Source of the DNA: an uncultured Prevotella sp.
GTDB taxonomy: Bacteria > Bacteroidota > Bacteroidia > Bacteroidales > Bacteroidaceae
DNA length: 7,906 nucleotides
Assembly (NCBI GenBank): GCA_900318855.1
Contig: ONMG01000184.1
Location: forward strand, 1-7,906
Direction: 5' to 3'
A program made the translations under genes and the position numbers. The notes beneath the pieces are model-generated. The model was not told the DNA's origin. It saw nothing but the letters and a program-made list of their open reading frames with translations, and made no database searches. The stretch's first letter is position 1. Every line of letters starts with the position of its first letter. This document shows, piece by piece, positions 1 to 7,388 of the stretch.

Positions 1-262
1 CCACCGACGACTATCTTTTGCCACCGTATCAGTCAGCTTTCAAGATTTTGCTTACTGTGATACAAGCCTGAGGCAGCGAAGGTTGTTTCTTCTCCGGCAC
101 CGGATTATCGAAGCTTACTTTGGACCAAATTGGCAGCTAAGCAGAAACCAAGGGCGCAGCACTTGAATCGCGGCAAGGACTTTACGGTTTTTGTCAAAAT
201 CGAATGCGCTTACCTGCCTTCGTTACTTACTTGTGCATAACAATCGCATCAACCATACAGTA

Positions 263-270
263 TATTTTTG
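263..270 (+). promoter_or_regulatory. Second possible -7 box (TATTTTTG)
   Basis: TATTTTTG also fits TAnnTTTG, but no TTTG or TTG lies about 20 bases upstream; the nearest, TTG at 231-233, is 29 bases away. In AT-rich DNA a match to five fixed positions is not rare. It is recorded as a weaker alternative to the box at 356-363. Confidence 0.2.
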
Positions 271-355
271 GGGTGACACATTGGCAAAGTCAGGAAAAAG
301 TTGTATAGATTTAAAATTTATGCCTTTCACATTTCGTCCTTTGATATTATTTACC

Positions 356-363
356 TAACTTTG
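356..363 (+). promoter_or_regulatory. Bacteroidota-type -7 promoter box (TAACTTTG)
   Basis: TAACTTTG is an exact match to the TAnnTTTG -7 consensus of the Bacteroidota housekeeping sigma factor. It lies 75 bases before the ATG of gene A in AT-rich DNA, predicting a start near 370 and a 5' UTR of about 70 bases. The -33 element is weak: TTTC at 332-335 has the right spacing (20 bases), while the better TTTG at 340-343 is too close (12 bases). The box match is seen; promoter activity is inferred. Confidence 0.55.
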
Positions 364-438
364 CAATTGTTAAACCGCAACACCTGTTCGGCTGACGTTA
401 TGTTACGAATAGAGTCAAACTACATATCAAAATGATTT

Positions 439-1101
439 ATGAGAAACATTAAACACAAAGTCCTGCCGACGCTATTGGCCGGCATGCTGGCTATGGTCTC
501 ATTAGGGTTGCGGGCCCAGTCGTCATCGGGCGGCTCCACCACTCTCTATGGCTGTATGCTCAGCTCTTGGGGGGACTACTTCCCCAGTTCCGGCATCGCG
601 GGCATTTACAAATTCAATCCCTACGATGTCACAACATTCAGCAGCGTTGCCCCCAACATCAGGGTGTACGGAGGCGGCACCTATGCCAATGGCACCTACT
701 ATGCCATCAACTACGAGGAGCAGGGCGTTTCTATTAAGCTTCCCTCCACGCTGACCCTCTACGACACCAAGAACGCATGGGCAGTGAAGTCGACCTATCA
801 GGGCGGCTCAGCCGAGTCGCTGGCCAGCGACCTCACCTTCGACCCCGTTACGGGCAACATCTATGGAGTGTTCTATGACGCCAACTACAAGGAGTGCAAG
901 CGGTTCTGCACACTGTCGCTCGACGATCCCGTGAAAGGCGCCTACACCTCCAAACTCATTGCAGAGCTGCCCGAGCGCATGGTGGGCATAGCCGCCAACC
1001 AGAAGGGGGGTCATCTACGCCATTGGCCAGAGCAACAAGCTCTACACACTGAACAAGCAGACCGGTGCGGCTACCGTAATAGGCTCGACGGGAGTAAGTA
1101 A
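439..1101 (+). CDS. Gene A, 5' open segment: signal peptide and most of the propeller-like module
   Basis: The ATG at 439 opens a signal peptide with a basic start (R-N-I-K-H-K), a hydrophobic core (L-P-T-L-L-A-G-M-L-A-M-V) and probable cleavage near L-R-A-Q. The mature part shows repeating strand patterns such as G-I-Y-K-F-N-P and L-T-F-D-P-V-T-G-N-I-Y-G. These resemble blades of PQQ-like or kelch-like beta-propellers, but I cannot name a family. Only about the first 189 residues are genuine. After the G6 run at 1005-1010 the frame reads an Arg-, His- and Gln-rich tail unlike the rest and stops at 1101. The coherent sequence (V-I-Y-A-I-G-Q-S-N-K-L-Y) continues one base over. If this is the real sequence, the product would be an exported propeller fragment of about 220 residues with no adhesin domains and no sorting signal. 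Confidence 0.7.
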   Translation: MRNIKHKVLPTLLAGMLAMVSLGLRAQSSSGGSTTLYGCMLSSWGDYFPSSGIAGIYKFNPYDVTTFSSVAPNIRVYGGGTYANGTYYAINYEEQGVSIKLPSTLTLYDTKNAWAVKSTYQGGSAESLASDLTFDPVTGNIYGVFYDANYKECKRFCTLSLDDPVKGAYTSKLIAELPERMVGIAANQKGGHLRHWPEQQALHTEQADRCGYRNRLDGSK

Positions 1102-1357
1102 TGTGACTGCCTTCTTTCAGTCGGCTTGCTGCAACATGCAGACGGGTTCCATCTACTGGGCCAGCAACTACGGGCAGTACTCAGATTACGGCATCTTTGA
1201 GGTGGATCCCTCAACAGGCAGCGCCAAGCTGATTGGCGACATGAGTTACGACGGCACCAACAATGAGGACCAGCTCACCGGTCTCACTACCTTGGAGGAC
1301 GTGGAGCAGCCTCGCTTCGTCAACGCCGTGAGCAACCTCGGCGTGAGCTTCGTCTAG
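1011..1357 (+). CDS. Gene A, middle open segment: end of the propeller-like module and start of the first FN3
   Basis: This frame takes over where the first loses sense. It reads V-I-Y-A-I-G-Q, then T-G-A-A-T-V-I-G-S-T-G and G-I-F-E-V-D-P-S-T-G-S-A-K-L-I-G, which repeat the blade pattern of the preceding part and show that it is the same module. It then enters the first FN3-like domain (P-R-F-V-N-A-V) and meets TAG at 1355-1357. The next codons (N-S-L-S-G-K-V-T-F-T-L-P-T) continue that domain without a break. No credible start exists inside the segment; the GTG at 1103 is internal to a blade. It should be read as part of gene A and not as a separate small gene. Confidence 0.7.
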
Positions 1358-1375
1358 AACAGCCTGTCGGGAAAG

Positions 1376-4300
1376 GTGACTTTCACCCTGCCCACCCAAG
1401 ACAGCAAGGGCGGAACACTGACCGGTGACGTGAACTATCAGGTTAGCGTCGACGGCACGGTGACAGCTCAGGGCAAAGGAGCTGCCGGAGCCGACGTCTC
1501 GGTGGATGTCACTACGACGGCCGGACAGCACTTCTTCTCGGTGGAGGCCACTCAGGAAGGCGTCAGTGGCGACGCCCGGGCCATCAGCAAGTGGATCGGC
1601 GACGACTATCCGAAGGCCCCCGCCGGCTTCACGGCCAGCATAGCCACTAAGGACGACAAGGGCGCCAACATTCGAGTGGAATGGAACTCCGTGAAGGAAG
1701 GCAAGCACAAGGGCTACGTGGATAGCACAAAACTCTCTTACACTCTGCTCCGTATGCCCGACAGCATACAGGTGTACACGGGTCCTGACACCACCTTCAC
1801 CGACCGTGTGGAGACCGACGAGACCCGCCACTACACTTACAAGCTGTGGGCAACGCACCAAACATTGGCCAGCGACACTATAGTGTCCAACAACTTGACT
1901 GTGGGCCTCGCTCATGTACCTCCCTACACCGACGACTTCTCGGATGAAAGCAAGTTCTCGGAGTGGACAATCGTGGACAACAACCACGACAAGAGCACCT
2001 GGGGCCGACAGAACGGCCTTATCGTGTATCAGGCCAACAGCACCAACGCCGCCGATGATTATGCCGTGTCGCCGGCCATGAAGCTTAAGGCCGGCAGCCT
2101 TTATTACATCAGCTTCATAGCACTCAATTCCTATCCTGTGGAGAAGGTGGCGCTCTATGCCGGCAAATCGCCTTCAGCCACGGCACTGACTACCGAGCTC
2201 ATCGCTCCCGTGGAGATTACCTATGAGCCTCGGCAGCACCCACTCCAGGCTGCATTCCGTCCCGACGCCGACGGCATCTACTACTTCGGCATAAAGGCTT
2301 GCAGCGAGGCCGACCACGGCCTGCTCTATGTGGAAAACTTCGCTGTGACTGCTGTTCCCGCTACGGCTCCTGCCAAACCAGAGAACCTGGTGGTGACTCC
2401 GGGCGACAAGGGAGCACAGAGTGCCACGATAAGCTTCACAGCTCCCGCAAAGACCATCGGAGGTGATGCCCTCACCGCTCTCGATGCTGTGGTGGTGGAG
2501 CGCGACGGTGAGCAGATATTCACCTCAGCTACTACCATCACTCCGGGCGACAAGGTGACCGTCATCGACGACGGTTCCACCACATCAAGTATGCCGTCGG
2601 TGGGCACACATACCTATAAGGTGTATGGCAAAGCTGCTTCTGTGGCTGGCGACTTCGCCACGGCTCAGGTCTACGTGGGTGCTGACGTACCAGGAGCTGT
2701 CGACTCGCTGACAGCCGTGGAGGACATCAACAATCCTGGTTCAGTCATCGTTTCCTGGAAGGCTCCCAAGGTGGGCCAGCACGGCGGATATGTCGACCCG
2801 TCGACACTCTCCTACGTGATTTCCGTGGGCACCTCCGGTCAGGAAGTCTCCACCACCGCTACCACTTACACCGATCATCTCGACATCTCCAAGGGACAGA
2901 CCTATCAGGGCTACAGTGTCTATGCCGTCAACGGCGCAGGCAGTGGCCGCAACGTCTGGAAGACCGTCACGGCTATTGCCGGACCTGCTCTCGTGGCTCC
3001 CGTAGTGGAATCGTTCCCGCAGGTCACCATGAAGAGCGGACCCTGGTTGCCCGAGATGCTCAAGGGTGATATTGGCGATGGCTACTGGACGCCCTGCGAC
3101 GGCGTCGGCAAGTTCTGCGGCACGCAGGATGGCGATGGAGGCGTCGTGGTGTTCGATGCTACCAAGACCGGTGTGGCCAGCATGATTCAGAGTCCAAAGA
3201 TTGACATCAGCCAGCTGCAAAAGCCTCAGTTAACGCTTTGGGTATTCAATACGGGCAAGGGCGACGAAGCCGAGATTTCGGTGTCGGCCGACTATGGTGC
3301 CTATCAGACGCTCCAGACCCTCCCGCTCACGGGTAAGGCCCACTGGCAGAGGGTGGTGTGCGACCTCACGCCATGGAAACAAAGCCACTTCGTGCGCGTG
3401 GGCATCACAGCCAAGAGCGTGAAGTCGACAACCGATGTGTTTGCCTTCGACAACGTCGCTGTCTCCGAGGCTGCAACCAACGACTTAGGAGCCATGAGTC
3501 TCGAAGTACTGCCGAAGGTGACTGCCGGAACCACCACCAAGCTGCTGCTCAAAGTGCGCAACTTCGGCGAGAACAGGGTAAACGGCACCGACTATAAGGT
3601 GAAGCTCTACAAGAACGGACGCCTCGTCAACACCGTGGCTGGAGGCGACGTGCTGGTAGGCCGTACCGCTTCGCTGGCTCTTCCCGACCAAGTTGCTGTA
3701 GTCGACTCGGTCAACACCTCCTACTACGCAGTGATTGACTATGCCGCCGACCAGTATAGCGGCAACAATCAGAGCAACACAGCGAGCACAGAGGTGGTGA
3801 AGAATGCCTTCCCGGCTCCCACCGGCGCCACAGCCCAGCGCGTTACGAGCGGCATCAAAGTCAACTGGACAGCTCCCGACCTCTCGACAGCTCCCCTGGA
3901 GCGCACCACCGAGAGTTTCGAGGACTATACTCCTTTTGCCATCAGCAATATCGGCGACTGGACACTGGTCGACGGCGACACCACAGCCACCATCCGCATT
4001 TCGCTCACCGGCTTGTCCGCTCCACTCAACTATCCTAATGCAGGCGCCAAGATGGCCTTCCAGGTGTTCAACACCGAAGAATCAGGTATCCCCTTCTCTT
4101 CGTGGGATCCCCACACAGGCAGCCAAATGCTGGTAGCCCTCAAGTGTGCTTCGCCCGACAAGGGGCAGACCGAGGTAGCCAACAACGACTGGCTTATCTC
4201 GCCCGAGCTTTCGGGTAATGCGCAGAGCATCTCCTTCTATGCCAAGACAGGCATGGGCGGTGCCTACACTCCTGAGGAATTCGAGATTCTCTATTCCACC

Positions 4301-4894
4301 ACAACCAACGACACCACGGCCTTCGTAAAGTTAGGCGACACCCGCCAGCTGTCGAATGCCCGTTCGTGGGAAGAGATACGCGAGAATCTGCCTGAGGGCG
4401 CACGCTGGTTCGCCATCCACTATGTCTCAAAGGGCAAGTTCGCCTTGCTGCTCGACGACATCACCTTCACCGCCAAGGGTGCACAACAGGAGAACCTCGC
4501 TCTCTCGGGCTACCGCATCTATCGCGACAGCCTGTTCGTGGGCGAAGTGACTGCCGATGAGCTCTCGTTCGTCGACCACACAGCCCTCCACGCCGGTGAC
4601 TACCATTATCAGATATCGGCACTCTACGACAAGGGCGAGTCGCCACTGTCTGACGCTGCCAGTGTCACCACTACCGGCGTACGCAATGTGGAAGCATCAT
4701 CGGCTGTCGTCAGAGGCGGCAAGGGAACTATTTCCCTGAGCGGACTGAACGGCCACAAGGCCGAGGTGTTCACCGCCAACGGACAGCGCGTAACCACTGT
4801 CAGCCAACTTGAGTCCACTTCATTGAACGTCAGCCCGGGTGTCTATCTTGTCACGCTGCAAGGCGGACCCACAGTGAAGGTCGTTGTCAGATAA
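1376..4894 (+). CDS. Gene A, 3' open segment: FN3, J, CARDB-like and sorting domains
   Basis: About 1170 residues continue in the same frame as the middle segment, beyond the amber codon. The GTG at 1376 lies within a beta strand of the first FN3 and has no signal peptide, so it is not a believable native start. The second J domain has a Cys pair with an acidic loop (C-D-G-V-G-K-F-C, then D-G-D-G-G), a possible metal or disulfide site. The CARDB-like domain starts at N-D-L-G-A-M and includes K-V-K-L-Y-K-N-G. The third J domain (W-T-L-V-D-G-D, N-N-D-W-L-I-S-P, L-L-D-D-I-T-F) sits between the two halves of an FN3. The end has A-E-V-F-T-A-N-G-Q-R-V, then G-V-Y-L-V-T and K-V-V-V-R before TAA, as in type A T9SS sorting domains. 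The segment itself shows no further lesion. Confidence 0.85.
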   Translation: MTFTLPTQDSKGGTLTGDVNYQVSVDGTVTAQGKGAAGADVSVDVTTTAGQHFFSVEATQEGVSGDARAISKWIGDDYPKAPAGFTASIATKDDKGANIRVEWNSVKEGKHKGYVDSTKLSYTLLRMPDSIQVYTGPDTTFTDRVETDETRHYTYKLWATHQTLASDTIVSNNLTVGLAHVPPYTDDFSDESKFSEWTIVDNNHDKSTWGRQNGLIVYQANSTNAADDYAVSPAMKLKAGSLYYISFIALNSYPVEKVALYAGKSPSATALTTELIAPVEITYEPRQHPLQAAFRPDADGIYYFGIKACSEADHGLLYVENFAVTAVPATAPAKPENLVVTPGDKGAQSATISFTAPAKTIGGDALTALDAVVVERDGEQIFTSATTITPGDKVTVIDDGSTTSSMPSVGTHTYKVYGKAASVAGDFATAQVYVGADVPGAVDSLTAVEDINNPGSVIVSWKAPKVGQHGGYVDPSTLSYVISVGTSGQEVSTTATTYTDHLDISKGQTYQGYSVYAVNGAGSGRNVWKTVTAIAGPALVAPVVESFPQVTMKSGPWLPEMLKGDIGDGYWTPCDGVGKFCGTQDGDGGVVVFDATKTGVASMIQSPKIDISQLQKPQLTLWVFNTGKGDEAEISVSADYGAYQTLQTLPLTGKAHWQRVVCDLTPWKQSHFVRVGITAKSVKSTTDVFAFDNVAVSEAATNDLGAMSLEVLPKVTAGTTTKLLLKVRNFGENRVNGTDYKVKLYKNGRLVNTVAGGDVLVGRTASLALPDQVAVVDSVNTSYYAVIDYAADQYSGNNQSNTASTEVVKNAFPAPTGATAQRVTSGIKVNWTAPDLSTAPLERTTESFEDYTPFAISNIGDWTLVDGDTTATIRISLTGLSAPLNYPNAGAKMAFQVFNTEESGIPFSSWDPHTGSQMLVALKCASPDKGQTEVANNDWLISPELSGNAQSISFYAKTGMGGAYTPEEFEILYSTTTNDTTAFVKLGDTRQLSNARSWEEIRENLPEGARWFAIHYVSKGKFALLLDDITFTAKGAQQENLALSGYRIYRDSLFVGEVTADELSFVDHTALHAGDYHYQISALYDKGESPLSDAASVTTTGVRNVEASSAVVRGGKGTISLSGLNGHKAEVFTANGQRVTTVSQLESTSLNVSPGVYLVTLQGGPTVKVVVR
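4682..4891 (+). other. Gene A C-terminal T9SS-type sorting domain
   Basis: The last 70 or so residues follow the known type A pattern: a strand ending in N-G-Q-R-V, a variable stretch, G-V-Y-L-V, then a lysine-containing final strand K-V-V-V-R immediately before the stop. In Porphyromonas and relatives such domains direct export across the outer membrane and are removed by a sortase-like step. Function here is inferred from motif order. Confidence 0.65.
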
Positions 4895-4913
4895 ACCCTT
4901 TCAACACTTGATA
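4895..4913 (+). other. 19-base gap between gene A and gene B
   Basis: The gap is too short for an independent promoter and shows no TAnnTTTG box and no purine-rich ribosome-binding site. It ends in TTGATA directly before the ATG of gene B. The spacing suggests one transcript carrying both genes. Lack of a Shine-Dalgarno sequence is normal for Bacteroidota. Confidence 0.55.
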
Positions 4914-7388
4914 ATGAACGCTAACATTCATTCCATCCTTAGAACTGCCGCTATCGCTCTGACGGGCGGCAGTTCTTTGCTTTATGCTCCTTCAGTTCTG
5001 GCGGCCTCCACACCGGTCACGCTGCCCTATGAGCAGAAATTCAACATTTCTTTGGACGCCAAAGCCTTCACGGTGATCGACAACAACCTCGACGGCTACA
5101 CATGGGTATGGGACGCCGGTGCTATGGTCTACCCCTACAATGCCGACGCCGACGCCGATGACTGGCTCATCACGCCTCAGTTTACCGTTGATACACGCCA
5201 TGTCTACCAGGTGAGCTTCAAAGCCCTGGCCCAGACTGAAGGTGTTGAGAAGCTGGCTGTCAATATGGGAGCCGAGCCTACCGTAGAAGCTATGGGCACC
5301 CAGCTTATGGCGCCCACAGCTATCAGCTTCACCTCTCCGCGCAATTACAAGCTCAACTTCAGGCCCTCCGCCAACGGACTGCTCTGCCTGGGATTTCACG
5401 TGCTCAGCTCGAGGTTGGAAGGCTATCAGCTGTCGGTCGACAACATCCTCATCAAGGAACTGACCACCGTTGACGCTCCCGACACGGTGACCCATCTGCG
5501 CGCCGAGGCCGACTTCAACGGCGGGAAGTCGGCCACTGTCAGCTTCCGGCTGCCCACAACTACCATTGCGGGCGACATGCTCAAAGGACCACTGCGCGCC
5601 TCCATCGTCTGTTGGGGCGACACACTGAAGACCTTTGTCAACGGCACCCCCGGTCAGGACCTTTCGTTTGTCCACAACACCGACGCCACAGGTGAGCATG
5701 TCTACACCGTGGTAGTGGCCAATGAGGCCGGCAAAGGCCTGGATAACCAGGCAAGCACCTACGTCGGCGAGGATAGACCGGCTGCCGTGACCAGCCTCAA
5801 TGTAAAGCCTGAGGCCAACAACAAGCTGCGGGTAACTTGGGCACTGCCTGAGCGGGGAGCTCACAATGGTTGGACCAACCCCGAGAACATCGCCTTCAGA
5901 GTGACCGATATCCAAGGCCACACCGACACCGTGCGTGTCGTGTCGTATGACTACGGCTATACCCCCTCCTCTCGCCAGCAGCTTCAGGCCTTCACAGTGG
6001 AAGCCTTCAACAAACTGGGCAAGAGTCAGCCTGCATACACCGACACACTTTTCCTGGGTGATGCTTACGAGATGCCTTTCAAGGAGTCGTTTGCCCGCAA
6101 GCGCATCGCCACCTATCCCTGGGTATTGCAGGAGAATGCCAGTGCCGCATGGATAGTCAACGACCATGGTGTCTACGCCGACCCTGTCGACCACGATGGA
6201 GGCCTGTTGAGCTTTAGTCACTCCACAGAGGGTAGTGATGCCACAGTGATACTGCCCAAGGTGTCGATAAAAGGGAGCGCTCACCCCCGGCTCAAGTTCT
6301 GGTTCTGGCAAAGCAGCAAGCAGAAGAACGAACTGTCGGTCTACGTAAAGGATGCCAACGGGCAACAGCACTGTCTCGACCATCTGTCGGAGAATGCCAC
6401 GACATCCGAGAACGGCGAGTGGACCATACACAGCTATCCACTCGATGACTTTGTAGCCTCAGAGCCCATCCAAGTGAAGCTCCATGCCGTGGGACACGTG
6501 GGTGAGAGCCCCGTGATGACGCTCTATGTCGACAATATCAGTATCACGGATGTGCCGACGAACGACTTGGCTGTCGACAGCTTCCAGGTGGCACGCACCA
6601 CCCTGAAAGTGGGCGAGCGCGACACGTTCTCGGTGAGAGTGACCAACCTGGGCATTCAAGAAGCTGAGCACTATCACCTCACTCTTCTGCGCAACGGCAA
6701 GGAAGTGGGCAAGGTGGAAGGACCTAAGTTGCAGCCTGATGAAAGCGCATGGATAACGCTCTACGACATGCCCAACTCCGACGCCGACGAGTCGTCCTTC
6801 TACTCATTCCATCTCAACTATGCCGACGATGACAATCCCGAGAACGACACCACCTCCCTCGTGGCCGTCAATATCCTGCCGGGTCTGCCATTCGTTCCCG
6901 AGCTTCAGGCCTCGACCGACAGCAAGGGCGTGATGCTCACATGGAAGCAGCCGCTTGTCAAGAACCAGGCGGCCCAGTGGCTGACCGAAGGATTCGAAAG
7001 CTATCCGGCCTTCACAACGACGAACATGGGTGAGTGGACGCTTTTCGACGGCGACGGCAGGCCTACCATGGGTATCCGCAACAGTTCGGGCGACTTCATC
7101 GACTACCCCCACGCGGGCGACGCAATGGCCTTCCAGGTTCTGAACCCTGCCGCAGCAGGACTCACATCCTCTACGTGGGCTCCGCACAACGGTGCCCAAG
7201 TAGCCGCCGCATTCACTGCAGGCTCGTATGCCAAGAACGACGACTGGCTCATCTCACCTCCCGTGGATGGACAGCAGACGATAACTTTCTGGCAGAGAGC
7301 CCGGCCAACTATGAGTTTGGCACGAATGAGCAGATTGAAATATATGCCTCAACCGACAGCGCGGCACTCAACTCATTCCATAAGGTAG
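4914..7388 (+). CDS. Gene B, 5' open segment: signal peptide to the third J domain
   Basis: The product begins M-N-A-N-I-H-S-I-L-R, followed by a moderately hydrophobic core and probable cleavage near V-L-A-A-S. The first J domain follows at once with L-P-Y-E-Q-K-F; gene B lacks the propeller-like module of gene A. An Asp-Ala repeat (A-D-A-D-A-D-D-W) precedes the L-I-T-P strand and may be part of a calcium-binding loop. The sequence makes sense up to T-I-T-F-W-Q-R-A (codons ending at 7301). It then reads an out-of-frame tail rich in Arg, Met and Ser and stops at 7386-7388. Taken literally, the product would stop inside the third J domain and lack the second FN3 half and the C-terminal tail, so T9SS sorting would be lost. 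Confidence 0.75.
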   Translation: MNANIHSILRTAAIALTGGSSLLYAPSVLAASTPVTLPYEQKFNISLDAKAFTVIDNNLDGYTWVWDAGAMVYPYNADADADDWLITPQFTVDTRHVYQVSFKALAQTEGVEKLAVNMGAEPTVEAMGTQLMAPTAISFTSPRNYKLNFRPSANGLLCLGFHVLSSRLEGYQLSVDNILIKELTTVDAPDTVTHLRAEADFNGGKSATVSFRLPTTTIAGDMLKGPLRASIVCWGDTLKTFVNGTPGQDLSFVHNTDATGEHVYTVVVANEAGKGLDNQASTYVGEDRPAAVTSLNVKPEANNKLRVTWALPERGAHNGWTNPENIAFRVTDIQGHTDTVRVVSYDYGYTPSSRQQLQAFTVEAFNKLGKSQPAYTDTLFLGDAYEMPFKESFARKRIATYPWVLQENASAAWIVNDHGVYADPVDHDGGLLSFSHSTEGSDATVILPKVSIKGSAHPRLKFWFWQSSKQKNELSVYVKDANGQQHCLDHLSENATTSENGEWTIHSYPLDDFVASEPIQVKLHAVGHVGESPVMTLYVDNISITDVPTNDLAVDSFQVARTTLKVGERDTFSVRVTNLGIQEAEHYHLTLLRNGKEVGKVEGPKLQPDESAWITLYDMPNSDADESSFYSFHLNYADDDNPENDTTSLVAVNILPGLPFVPELQASTDSKGVMLTWKQPLVKNQAAQWLTEGFESYPAFTTTNMGEWTLFDGDGRPTMGIRNSSGDFIDYPHAGDAMAFQVLNPAAAGLTSSTWAPHNGAQVAAAFTAGSYAKNDDWLISPPVDGQQTITFWQRARPTMSLARMSRLKYMPQPTARHSTHSIR
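4941..4976 (+). repeat. Perfect 11-bp inverted repeat (hairpin) in the signal-peptide codons of gene B
   Basis: AGAACTGCCGC at 4941-4951 is exactly complementary to GCGGCAGTTCT at 4966-4976, with a 14-base loop. TTG follows the 3' arm, so the last bases of the arm and those after it form a short T-rich stretch (TTCTTT), loosely like an intrinsic terminator. It starts 27 bases after the gene B ATG and 46 bases after the gene A stop codon. It could weaken transcription into gene B or hide its early codons; it could also be a by-product of the codons for T-A-A and G-G-S-S. The pairing is seen; a function is inference. Confidence 0.5.

Larger units (their letters stand above)
1..438. other. Intergenic region without a recognisable gene
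   Basis: No reading frame on either strand gives a recognisable protein here. The + strand is open in frame 2 from the window edge to TGA at 164-166 and in frame 3 to TGA at 69-71. Either could be the tail of an upstream gene, but neither translation resembles a family I know. All three minus frames are cut by stops at intervals of about 100 bases or less. From about 240 the DNA turns AT-rich, as expected for a promoter region, and leads into the start of gene A. I found no tRNA, no clear intrinsic terminator and no repeat array. Confidence 0.6.
439..4894 (+). pseudogene. Gene A: exported multidomain choice-of-anchor J / FN3 protein, interrupted by a frameshift and an amber codon
   Basis: Removing one G from 1005-1010 and reading through TAG at 1355-1357 gives one frame of about 1484 residues. 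Domains, by repaired residue: signal peptide 1-26; propeller-like module about 35-288; FN3 289-390 and 391-489; J domain 490-638; FN3 640-747 and 748-847; J domain 848-1011; CARDB-like 1012-1122; FN3 first half 1123-1150; inserted J domain 1153-1350; FN3 second half 1351-1414; sorting-type C-terminus 1415-1484. J domains carry an Asp/Asn loop before a Trp (D513-W521 in the first) and a D-D-Y-x-x-S-P or N-D-W-L-I-S-P strand. Proteins of this type in Bacteroidales are surface or secreted adhesin-like proteins, including the cleaved adhesin regions of gingipains; no protease or glycosidase domain is visible here. The start is the ATG at 439, which gives a clear signal peptide and lies 75 bases after a -7 box. 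The amber at residue 306 lies inside the first FN3. Whether the gene is dead or misread cannot be settled from this sequence. Confidence 0.85.

Noticed and set aside
2..166. Tail of an upstream gene in frame 2
   Set aside because: The 54-codon open stretch lacks any recognisable motif and is within chance length; the sequence before the window would be needed.
400..435. Possible 11-residue leader ORF (ATG at 400, TGA at 433-435) just before gene A
   Set aside because: It has no ribosome-binding signal, no codon run typical of attenuation and no hairpin linked to it; such short ORFs are expected by chance.
1005..1010. Programmed ribosomal frameshifting at the G6 run
   Set aside because: The shift needed is +1; no slow codon or stop lies next to the site and no stimulatory hairpin is evident.
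1211..1987. Minus-strand open frame (258 codons) opposite gene A
   Set aside because: It is a shadow of the FN3 region of gene A; its translation resembles no family and it has no promoter-like sequence.
4884..4913. TTG start at 4884 for gene B
   Set aside because: It overlaps the end of gene A and adds ten polar residues before a complete signal peptide; the ATG at 4914 is better.
4992..6431. Long minus-strand open frame (479 codons) opposite gene B
   Set aside because: It mirrors the coding strand of gene B, whose domains are recognisable; the antisense translation is rich in Gly, Val and His and has no family features. Long antisense frames are common in GC-rich genes.
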